DNA from: JALYGJ01 sp963781705
GTDB lineage: Bacteria > Chloroflexota > Limnocylindria > Limnocylindrales > CSP1-4
Reading direction: 5' to 3'
DNA: 64,000 nt
NCBI GenBank assembly: GCA_963781705.1
Contig: CAWAGP010000001.1
Coordinates: 620,001-684,000, forward strand
Under the pieces are notes generated by a model that saw only the letters and a program-made list of their open reading frames with translations, did not search any database and was not told where the DNA came from. A program made the translations under genes and the position numbers. How positions within the stretch are numbered: the stretch's first letter is position 1; every line of letters begins with the position of its first letter. This document shows, piece by piece, positions 16,696-24,006 of this stretch.

Positions 16696-17796
16696 TCAGC
16701 TGCCGATGGCCGGCCCCCACCACACGCTGGCGGCGATGATGACGTAGAGCCCGATCAACGCGAGGCCCTCCAGCCAGGTCGACTTGCCGTCGATCACGAC
16801 GAGGGCGGCCAGGACGACCGACACGGCCAGAGCCCCTACCAGCAGTGGCGCGACAACGAGCGTCAGCGGCGCCGCTCCAATGACGAGGCTGAGCAGGACG
16901 AGGGCCGGTGTGAGGGCCAGGGCTACCTGCAGGCTGGAGTTGAGGATCAGGCTGACGGCCAGATCGGGCTGGTTGCGCATCGCAGCCTGCACCCCGACCA
17001 CGTTCTCCACTGCGTTACCGGCGATCGCGACGATAACCAGGCCGGCGAATTCCTCGGACATTCCAAGGGCCGCCATGGCCGGCTGCAGCGCCTCCACGAA
17101 CCAGTCGGACACGAATGCCGCCGCAACCCCCGCGACGAGCAGAGCCCCGATGGCCAACCCGATCGGCCAGGCGGAGCCTTCGCTCGCCTCCACCGCTGCA
17201 GCATCGGGCGCGCCATCCACCGAGCCCTGGCGAAGGAAGAACGGGACGCTGGCCGCGAAGACGACCAGCAGCACGAGCGACACGACGACGGAGAGCTCCG
17301 GGGCGTGACCCTGGTCCGGGGCGCCCGGCGCGGTCGCCAGGCTCGGGATTGCCAGGGCCGCCACCGCAAGGACCAGCAGCATCGCCATCATGCGCGTCTG
17401 CGCCGCGCTGAACCGCTGGGTGCCGTGGCGCAACCCGCCCAGGAGGAAGGCCAGCCCCAGGATCAGCAGCGTGTTGGCGAGGATCGAGCCGATGAGGGCC
17501 GCCTGGACGACCGCGACCAGCCCAGCCTGGAGCGCGAAAATCGAGACGAACAGTTCGGGCAGGTTGCCCAGGGCCGACTGGAGGACGCCGGTGGTCCCCG
17601 GCCCCAGGTGGCGGCCGAGCTGTTTCGTCCCCTCGCCGACGAGACCGGCAAGCCCGCCCAGGGCAATCGCGGCGGCGGCGAAGATGGCGACGCTGTCGGC
17701 TCCGGTGGCCCGAAGGACCAGCGTGGTAGCCGTGGCGGCGCCCGCCACGACGGCCAGGATGAGCGTCCGACGTTCGAGCACGACGGGCTGTTTCAC
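16696..17796 (-). CDS. Ca2+/H+ antiporter (CaCA superfamily, Cax type)
   Basis: 366 residues from GTG at 17796. About 11 membrane helices with the two inverted CaCA repeats: alpha-1 GNLPELFVSIFALQAG and alpha-2 GNAVENVVGVQAAMRN, both with the conserved GNxxE. Short histidine/acid-containing loop between halves. The family exchanges cytosolic Ca2+ for protons. The GTG overlaps the stop of the upstream antiporter gene by 4 nt, so two CaCA proteins of different subfamilies form one operon. Confidence 0.92.
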   Translation of the reverse strand: MKQPVVLERRTLILAVVAGAATATTLVLRATGADSVAIFAAAAIALGGLAGLVGEGTKQLGRHLGPGTTGVLQSALGNLPELFVSIFALQAGLVAVVQAALIGSILANTLLILGLAFLLGGLRHGTQRFSAAQTRMMAMLLVLAVAALAIPSLATAPGAPDQGHAPELSVVVSLVLLVVFAASVPFFLRQGSVDGAPDAAAVEASEGSAWPIGLAIGALLVAGVAAAFVSDWFVEALQPAMAALGMSEEFAGLVIVAIAGNAVENVVGVQAAMRNQPDLAVSLILNSSLQVALALTPALVLLSLVIGAAPLTLVVAPLLVGALAVSVVLAALVVIDGKSTWLEGLALIGLYVIIAASVWWGPAIGS

Positions 17797-18860
17797 GAGG
17801 TGCCGATCACGACCAGGCCGGCCATCCCCACCAGGTACAACAGAAGCACGACCGCCGAGTCGAGGCCGACGCGCGCGATCGTCCGTGACGGCCGAAAAAC
17901 GATTCCGAACATATACACCACGCTGAGCAGCGCACCCAGGCCGGTCAGATAGACGTCGGTGACCTGGGCCTGGGGCACCACCGCCTGGCCCGACAACAGG
18001 CTGGCCACCAGGAACAGGACCGGGAGGAAGGCATTGCCCCCAAAGATGTCGCCGAAGGCCAACTGGTAGTCGCGCATTCGAACCGAGGCCAGGCCCGTCG
18101 AGACCTCCGGCAACGAGGTCGCCGCTGCGAGCACGGTGGATCCGAAGATGACCCCGCTCATATGGATCTGCGTGGCGATGCCTTCGCCGCTGAGCTCGAG
18201 CAGGGCGCCCGCGGCCAGGGTCACAGCTGCTCCGATCACGAACACGAAGGCCGCCCGCTTGGTGCTCATGCCGCGCTCCACGGCTTCCTGAACCCGGGCC
18301 TTCTTCGAGTGCCCGCGCGGCTTGCTCTGGCCATCTGGCGGCTGCCCCTTCTCGTGCCACGGCAGCCCCTTGCGGGCGCGATGGACCAGGAGAAGTCCCG
18401 CTACCCAGACCACGACGATGAGCAGCGCGGCCGGGTCGATCCGCCACAGCAAGAGGCCCGCGGGCAGCTGGCTGCCCATCACCGTAATGCTCAACACCGC
18501 CACCACCATGCCTGCCTCGAGCAGCACCAGCAGCGACGCCCCGAGGTAGCTGAGGGCCTTGGAGCCGGGAATCCCGATGGCATCGAGGAGCACCAGAACC
18601 AGGGTCTGCATGGCGATGCCGCCCAGGATGTTTCCAACGGCGATACCCACCTGGTGAGTCAGCGCCGCACTGACCACGATCGCGATCTCAGGCAAGTTGG
18701 TGACGATCGCGAGCAGGATGAGACCCCCGAACGCATCGCCCAGGCCGAGCTTCGTGTCGAGTACGTCGGTGGCCATCGACAGCCTGCTTCCGGCCATCCA
18801 CACGGCGGCGCCGGCGGCCACGAAGATGACCAGCAACAGCGGGAGCGGCAGCGCGTCCAT
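17793..18860 (-). CDS. Sodium/calcium exchanger-type cation antiporter (CaCA, YrbG-like)
   Basis: 355 residues, 10 membrane helices. Alpha repeats are visible as VTNLPEIAIVVSAAL (first half) and AAATSLPEVSTGLASVR with GDIFGGNAFLP (second half). The central hydrophilic loop (about 165-195) is rich in Lys, His and Gly and may be a cation sensor or linker. First gene of the two-antiporter operon. Confidence 0.9.
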   Translation of the reverse strand: MDALPLPLLLVIFVAAGAAVWMAGSRLSMATDVLDTKLGLGDAFGGLILLAIVTNLPEIAIVVSAALTHQVGIAVGNILGGIAMQTLVLVLLDAIGIPGSKALSYLGASLLVLLEAGMVVAVLSITVMGSQLPAGLLLWRIDPAALLIVVVWVAGLLLVHRARKGLPWHEKGQPPDGQSKPRGHSKKARVQEAVERGMSTKRAAFVFVIGAAVTLAAGALLELSGEGIATQIHMSGVIFGSTVLAAATSLPEVSTGLASVRMRDYQLAFGDIFGGNAFLPVLFLVASLLSGQAVVPQAQVTDVYLTGLGALLSVVYMFGIVFRPSRTIARVGLDSAVVLLLYLVGMAGLVVIGTS

Positions 18861-19121
18861 CAGACGGACGTTATCGCGAGTGCAGCACTCATGGTGTTGC
18901 CGTCCGGTCTATCACGCCGAGCAGGATGTCCGCTCACCCGAGCACGCACGGCCCTTCAGGGCCAGATGGCTCTTGACAGTCGCTTGCTCGTCAGCCTACG
19001 GTGATGTCGCCCGAAGGGGCCACGAACATCTAGTGATCTGGCCGGTGTTTACATTGGCCGGGGCATCTAGTGATCGGCGGTTCCTTCGGGCGTTTCGTTG
19101 TTCACACGCCGTTGAGTGCTC
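18861..19121. other. Intergenic region with 12-bp direct repeat
   Basis: No gene seen. CATCTAGTGATC occurs at 19027-19038 and 19064-19075 (37 bp apart), with ggccgg between. The region separates the stress-gene cluster from the antiporter operon. Confidence 0.45.
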
Positions 19122-19304
19122 TCAGCGGCTCTTGGGCTGCCGGACCGCAGTCTGAACGTCGCCGAGGGCCTTCTGGGCGTCGCCCTGGACCTGCTTGGCC
19201 TTGCCGTGGGCCTCCTGCTCCTTGTCTCCGGTCACCTTGCCAGCGGCCTCCTCGACCTTGCCCTTGACGTCGGTGATGGTTCCCTTGGTGTGCTCGTCTG
19301 GCAT
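19122..19304 (-). CDS. CsbD-family stress protein
   Basis: 60 residues, very hydrophilic. MPDEHTKGTITDVKGKVEEA and the AAGKVTGDKEQEAHGKAKQVQGDAQ core are the CsbD hallmark (KGK...GK.TGD...GK..Q..G). CsbD proteins are small, abundant general-stress proteins of unknown mechanism. It is the last of three small stress-type genes on this strand. Confidence 0.92.
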   Translation of the reverse strand: MPDEHTKGTITDVKGKVEEAAGKVTGDKEQEAHGKAKQVQGDAQKALGDVQTAVRQPKSR

Positions 19305-19365
19305 GTCCGTACCCCTTCGTTCACTATCTGGACTCCGCCATGGGACGGTGAAGGTTCGAAGCGCG

Positions 19366-19629
19366 TCAGGCCGCGCCGCGGCGGCCGCCGAACAGCAGGT
19401 TCCACCCGAAGACGACGATGACGGCGCCGACGACGGAGACGACGATGGTCTCGACGTTGATGCCGGTCGGATCCTTGACGTTCAGGAACACGCCCGCCAG
19501 CCAGCCGCCGACGATCGCGCCGACGATGCCCAGGATGATCGTCAGCACGATGCCGCCCCGGTTACCCATCATGAATGTGGCGATGAAGCCGGCGATGGCG
19601 CCGACCACGATCCAGGCGATGATCCCCAT
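19366..19629 (-). CDS. GlsB/YeaQ/YmgE-family membrane protein
   Basis: 87 residues, three membrane helices (about 3-21, 27-47, 60-80). The Gly-rich WIVVGAIAGFIA and GIVGAIVGGWLAG segments identify the family (transglycosylase-associated protein). Members are induced by stress and of unknown mechanism. AAAGGAG lies upstream of the ATG. Confidence 0.92.
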   Translation of the reverse strand: MGIIAWIVVGAIAGFIATFMMGNRGGIVLTIILGIVGAIVGGWLAGVFLNVKDPTGINVETIVVSVVGAVIVVFGWNLLFGGRRGAA

Positions 19630-19654
19630 GGCTGTTGGCTCCTTTCGTTGGCTG

Positions 19655-20062
19655 TCAGGCGGGCGTGCGTCGGAAGATCCGCATGGCCCAGATCAGGACC
19701 ACCTCGAGGACTGTCCAGCCCACGAGGGCGACGATGGCGGCGACGTCCAGGGTCGCTCCGGACGCGTTAAGGGAGTCGGTCCGGAGGATGCCCTCGAAGG
19801 GCGCGACGAACACCTGGCTGACGTTGAGAACACCGGCGACAAGATCGTTGGATGACCGGGCGTCAAGCAGCAGCAGGACGATGCGCGCCACGATGACGAG
19901 CTGGATGAGCCCGAAGACGAGGACGATGACGCGCCGGGCGTACTCGGCCGCGCCCGGCCCGGTGCGAGTGATGAGCTGGCTATCGGTGCGAACCGTCTCC
20001 TGACCCGCGCCCACCCCCGGTCCCTGGGTGACGACCGTCCGATCGACCTGTTCGATGGCCAT
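19655..20062 (-). CDS. YggT-family membrane protein
   Basis: 135 residues. A Thr/Gly-rich cytoplasmic N-terminus of about 40 residues precedes two helices (about 44-66 and 105-127). VIVLVFGLIQLVIVARIVLLLLDA and a loop VFVAPFEGIL match the YGGT domain, here with only one repeat. Role unknown; likely co-expressed with GlsB and CsbD genes downstream. Confidence 0.75.
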   Translation of the reverse strand: MAIEQVDRTVVTQGPGVGAGQETVRTDSQLITRTGPGAAEYARRVIVLVFGLIQLVIVARIVLLLLDARSSNDLVAGVLNVSQVFVAPFEGILRTDSLNASGATLDVAAIVALVGWTVLEVVLIWAMRIFRRTPA

Positions 20063-20154
20063 GGCTTGCTCCTTACGCCTCAGGTTGTCAGACCCGGAGG
20101 ATCGGAAAACCCTGTGTACGTGAGGCCACTATGTCCCGCCCCTTGGGCGTTGTC

Positions 20155-20277
20155 ATGACCGACCGTCATGTGCCCGTGACCTGTCTCCGAGATGACCCCC
20201 CCTGCAGGGACGCCCAATGGCCAGGCCAGCGCGGCGGCGTGGTGTGGGATGGCCGAGATGAGATGACGGACCGTCAT
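20155..20277. promoter_or_regulatory. Two copies of an ATGAC-5-GTCAT dyad
   Basis: ATGACCGACCGTCAT at 20155-20169 and ATGACGGACCGTCAT at 20263-20277 differ at one base. They lie 93 bp apart, upstream of the YggT gene on the minus strand. They look like regulator-binding sites; no regulator gene is adjacent. Confidence 0.4.
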
Positions 20278-20301
20278 AACGCGGCACCGTCGGGAGCACA
20301 C

Positions 20302-20420
20302 ATCCGGATCGGGTACGACATGGCGGTCAGTGACCGATCGACGTTGCCCCGGACTATGTGGGCCGCACGCGGATCAAGGTCGACGGTCAAACCGTGGCCG
20401 AGCCCCGCCAGCGATAGTCG
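20302..20420. pseudogene. Rearranged remnant of the 62-residue gene at 29391
   Basis: Three blocks match the intact gene in scrambled form. 20302-20323 matches 29502-29523 directly; 20324-20360 matches 29463-29499 inverted; 20364-20420 matches 29526-29582 directly with one difference in 57. So the block order is P2, inverted P1, P3. Confidence 0.65.
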
Positions 20421-20489
20421 AACGCAGCCGATCGGACCAGGCTATGGCTCGCGCATGAAGCGAACTGGTCTGGCGGCAGGCGCGACCCA

Positions 20490-20581
20490 ACAGCCGATAA
20501 CTGGGCGACTTACGCTCGTCCCGCCACGCTGCGTGCTACAGCGCTCAGCCTGAAATGCTCAAAAGTTCCCTGCTCTGCCGC
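20490..20581. repeat. tRNA-Lys 5'-half remnant joined to a repeated foreign block
   Basis: 20490-20560 resembles the insertion in the decayed tRNA-Lys at 16481-16552 (shared acagccgataactg and gtgctacagcgctcag). 20561-20581 is a tRNA-Lys D-arm/anticodon fragment on the minus strand. No gene in 20421-20648. Confidence 0.6.
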
Positions 20582-20648
20582 GTGGGCTGTGCGGTCCGAG
20601 AAGTTCCGGTATACAAGTGGCCTCTAACCCAGCTTGAGGGGATCGCCG

Positions 20649-23600
20649 GTGCACTCACTGGTCGCCGGGTGGCGGCTCAGCCTCCGCCGGACCAGGGCCG
20701 ACTGGCCGATCGTGGCCGCAGGCTGGCTGATCACCGTCCTGGCGACCGTGCTGTTCGCCGCCGGACCGATCTACTCGTCGTCGGCGGCACTGGCCGGCCT
20801 GCGTCGGACGCTGGCTGACGCGCCTTTCAAGGACACCAGCGTCCAGGTTTCGATGTACGGCACCCCGGCCTACGTTGCCGGCGTAGACGACGAAGTGCAG
20901 TCCGATCTGCAGACAGCCTTGTCGCCGCTGCCGGCCCCGATCATCCGCGACGGCCGAGCCAGCGCGACCCTGGCGCTCCCGACAGGGCCAGGCGGCCAGA
21001 CGGGTGACCAGGCAGTCCTGGGCTTCCTCGACGGTATGCCCGACCACACGCGGCTGATCCAGGGCGCGTGGCCGGCGCCCAGCAGTCCATCCGACCCGCT
21101 CCAGGTAGTGGTCCTGGATGCCGTCGCCGCGGACCTGCAACTGTCCGTGGGCGATGAACTGACGCTCGTCGCGCCGCACGTCGATCAGCCCGTCGCGGTG
21201 CCCGTCCGTCTCGTCGGCATCTTCTCCGTCGATGACCCCGCCGACCCGTACTGGTACGGGGACCCGCAACTCACGACCGGCATCGTCCAGGACGGCCGAG
21301 ACCGGGTCCTTGGCCCCTTCCTGACGACGCCGGACGAAATCCTGCGCAACCCCGCCCAGACCTGGCTGACGTCCCTTCACCTGCGATGGCGCGTGAATCC
21401 CGGCTTCGATGCTTTGACGGTCGACAACGTCGCCGGCATCCACGACCGCCTGGAGGCCCTCCCGGGACGCCTGCCGGAGGCATCCACCGGCAGTCTGGGC
21501 GTGGTCACCGGCCTGCCCGACATCCTCGCGGGCGCCGAGCGCTCGTTACTCGTCAGCCGGACCGAGATGCTGCTGCTCATGGCGCAGCTGGCAATCATGG
21601 CCGCCTACGCGATCGTCCTGACGGCCGCGCTGCTTGTCGATCATCGGCGGGTCGAGACCGCGCTGCTGCGCTCCCGCGGGGCGGGGCCCGGGAGCATTGC
21701 CTGGCTTGCTTTTGCCGAAGGGCTCCTCATCGTCATCCCCGCCGTCCTCGTGGCACCGTGGCTCGCCGTCGGGGAGGCGACAGTTCTCGGGTTTGCCGGC
21801 CCGCTCGCCGACATCGGCTTGAACATCGAGCCGACGGTCACTACCGACAGCTACCTGCTGGCCGGCGCGGCCGGGCTGCTGTGCCTGGCGCTGCTCGTGC
21901 TGCCGGCGTTCCTGGCGGCCCGGACCTTCGCCTCGGCGGAGCGCGAGCTATCGCGGCAGGAGACGCGGACGCTCGGACAGCGGCTGGGCCTCGACATTGC
22001 CCTGCTGGCCGTCTCCGCCATCGCCCTCTGGCAGCTGTCGCTCTACGGCGCGCCGTTGACGCGCACGGTCCAGGGGACCCTGGGCTTCGACCCGCTGCTC
22101 GTCGCCGCGCCGGCGCTCGGCCTGCTCGCAGGTGGCATCCTCGCCCTGCGCATCCTGCCGCTGCTGGCCGCGGCCCTCGAGGCGTGGGTCAGCCGCGGCC
22201 GGGAAGTCGTCGCGTCGCTGGGCTCTCGACACCTCGCCCGGCGTCCGCTGCGCTACACGCGCACCGCGCTGCTCGTGATGCTCGCCCTGTCACTGGGCGT
22301 GTTCGCACTGTCGTACAGCGCGACGTGGTTCAGTTCGCAGCAGGACCAGGCGGCGTACCAAGCCGGCGCGGACGTCCGCGCCGTGGTGGCCGCTGGGACG
22401 GGCAGTACGCCGATGCTGCCCGCCGCTTACGCGTCCCTCGCGGGCGTGCAGGCGGCGATGCCCGTCGAGCGCATCGCGGGTGGCGTCTCGGTCGCCACCG
22501 GTGCCGTCGATGTCCTCGCGCTCGATGCGGACACGGCCGCCTCCATCGTCCGCTTCCGGGCCGATGAGTCGACGCGGCCGCTCGACCAGCTCATGCGCGC
22601 ACTGAGCGACGGCGGGCCCAAGCCGCAGCTCGTGACGCTGCCCGCGGACGCTGCCTACCTGCGCGTCGAACCAGTGATCGACATCGGCGCGATCGTCCAG
22701 TTGCCCGCGCATACGCTGCCCGGGCAGCAGGTCGAGCCCACGCCCATCGATCCGGCCACGTTGACCGACGTCAGCCTTACTGCCACGGCCATCGTCCGCG
22801 ACGAGCACGGGCTGGTGTACAGGCTGGACTCGGAACCCATTGCCGCCGGATCCGGCGCCGCGATCGTCCTGCCACTCAGGACGAGCCCGCATGCCGTTGG
22901 CCGACTCGACGGCCCGCTCGAGCTGGCCGGGCTCGAAATCGACGTGGCTCACCTCCCGGTGGGCTCGCGGACCACGGACGCTCAGTTAGGCGTGACCAGC
23001 CTATCTGCGGGCGCCGCCGCGGATGGCCCCTGGGCGGCCGTGCCGCTGAGCGGTTGGACGGCCCGCTTGGCACCTGAGACCAGCACGCTCGAACCCGTGA
23101 ACGCCGCGAACGTCGACGGGATGGTCGTCCACCTTGACGGGAGGGGATTCCTGTACCTCGCCGGTGGCGTGTCGGCCCGGCGGCTGCTTTTCCTCCCCGC
23201 TGCTATCGACTCCTTCGACGGCGCCGTTCCGGTCCTCACCAACCCAGCGTTCCTGGCGGCCACCGGTACGGCCCAGGGCCAGACCATCTCGGTGACCATG
23301 GACGGGAGGCGCCGGCTCATCTCCATCGCCGGAATAGTTGATGCCTTCCCCACGACCGACCCGGCGCAACCGCTGCTGGTGTTCGATGAGCACGCCATGG
23401 GCCTGCTGCGCCTGCAGGGGACAGGTGCCGTCAGAACCGTCGACGAGTGGTGGCTGGCCGTTGCGCCCGGAGCGTCCGCCCAGGTCGTCGCCGCGCTGCG
23501 CAGCGATCCGTTCGACAGCGCGGAGGTCGTGAGCGCCGTCGACCGAACCAGCAGCCTGAGCACCGATCCGGTAGCGCTCGGGCTCATCGGCGCGCTGCTG

Positions 23601-24005
23601 CTCGGCTTCGTGGCGACCGGGATCTTCGCCCTGGTGGCGCTCGTCGTCAGCGCCGCGGTCTCGGCACGCCAGCGCCGGACGGAGTTCGCGCTCCTGCGTG
23701 CGCTCGGCCTGTCGAGAGGACAACTGTCCCGCTGGCTGTTGCTGGAGAACGCCAGCCTCGTGTTCGTGAGCCTCCTGGCCGGGACGGCCGTGGGCGTCGT
23801 GATCAGCTGGGTAGCCCTGCCGTTCGTCACGGTCACGCAGCAGGCGACGACGCCGGTGCCGGCGGTCCGGGTGATCCTGCCATGGGACCGGATCCTCGTC
23901 CTCGACCTCGTGGTTGCGGTCGCCCTGGGCATCGGCGTGGGCGTCCTCGCCGCGGTCTTACGGCGCATCGGCGTCGGCACCATCTTGCGCCTGGGCGAGG
24001 ACTAG
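20649..24005 (+). CDS. Large FtsX-type ABC permease
   Basis: 1118 residues from GTG at 20649 (AGGGG 8 nt upstream; TTG at 20634 is the alternative). After an N-terminal helix (about 15-35) comes an extracellular domain, an FtsX core with helices at about 295-440, a helix pair at about 450-520, a second helix-flanked extracellular domain and a C-terminal FtsX core (about 970-1115) with the typical RRTEFALLRALGLSRGQLSRW coupling helix. This duplicated architecture marks MacB-like mechanotransmission permeases. It heads an operon with a second permease and two ATPases. Confidence 0.9.
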   Translation: MHSLVAGWRLSLRRTRADWPIVAAGWLITVLATVLFAAGPIYSSSAALAGLRRTLADAPFKDTSVQVSMYGTPAYVAGVDDEVQSDLQTALSPLPAPIIRDGRASATLALPTGPGGQTGDQAVLGFLDGMPDHTRLIQGAWPAPSSPSDPLQVVVLDAVAADLQLSVGDELTLVAPHVDQPVAVPVRLVGIFSVDDPADPYWYGDPQLTTGIVQDGRDRVLGPFLTTPDEILRNPAQTWLTSLHLRWRVNPGFDALTVDNVAGIHDRLEALPGRLPEASTGSLGVVTGLPDILAGAERSLLVSRTEMLLLMAQLAIMAAYAIVLTAALLVDHRRVETALLRSRGAGPGSIAWLAFAEGLLIVIPAVLVAPWLAVGEATVLGFAGPLADIGLNIEPTVTTDSYLLAGAAGLLCLALLVLPAFLAARTFASAERELSRQETRTLGQRLGLDIALLAVSAIALWQLSLYGAPLTRTVQGTLGFDPLLVAAPALGLLAGGILALRILPLLAAALEAWVSRGREVVASLGSRHLARRPLRYTRTALLVMLALSLGVFALSYSATWFSSQQDQAAYQAGADVRAVVAAGTGSTPMLPAAYASLAGVQAAMPVERIAGGVSVATGAVDVLALDADTAASIVRFRADESTRPLDQLMRALSDGGPKPQLVTLPADAAYLRVEPVIDIGAIVQLPAHTLPGQQVEPTPIDPATLTDVSLTATAIVRDEHGLVYRLDSEPIAAGSGAAIVLPLRTSPHAVGRLDGPLELAGLEIDVAHLPVGSRTTDAQLGVTSLSAGAAADGPWAAVPLSGWTARLAPETSTLEPVNAANVDGMVVHLDGRGFLYLAGGVSARRLLFLPAAIDSFDGAVPVLTNPAFLAATGTAQGQTISVTMDGRRRLISIAGIVDAFPTTDPAQPLLVFDEHAMGLLRLQGTGAVRTVDEWWLAVAPGASAQVVAALRSDPFDSAEVVSAVDRTSSLSTDPVALGLIGALLLGFVATGIFALVALVVSAAVSARQRRTEFALLRALGLSRGQLSRWLLLENASLVFVSLLAGTAVGVVISWVALPFVTVTQQATTPVPAVRVILPWDRILVLDLVVAVALGIGVGVLAAVLRRIGVGTILRLGED

Positions 24006-24006
24006 G

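Noticed and set aside
20080..20301. 73-residue minus-strand frame
   Set aside because: Lies over the dyad pair and repeat remnants, with no start signal or homology.
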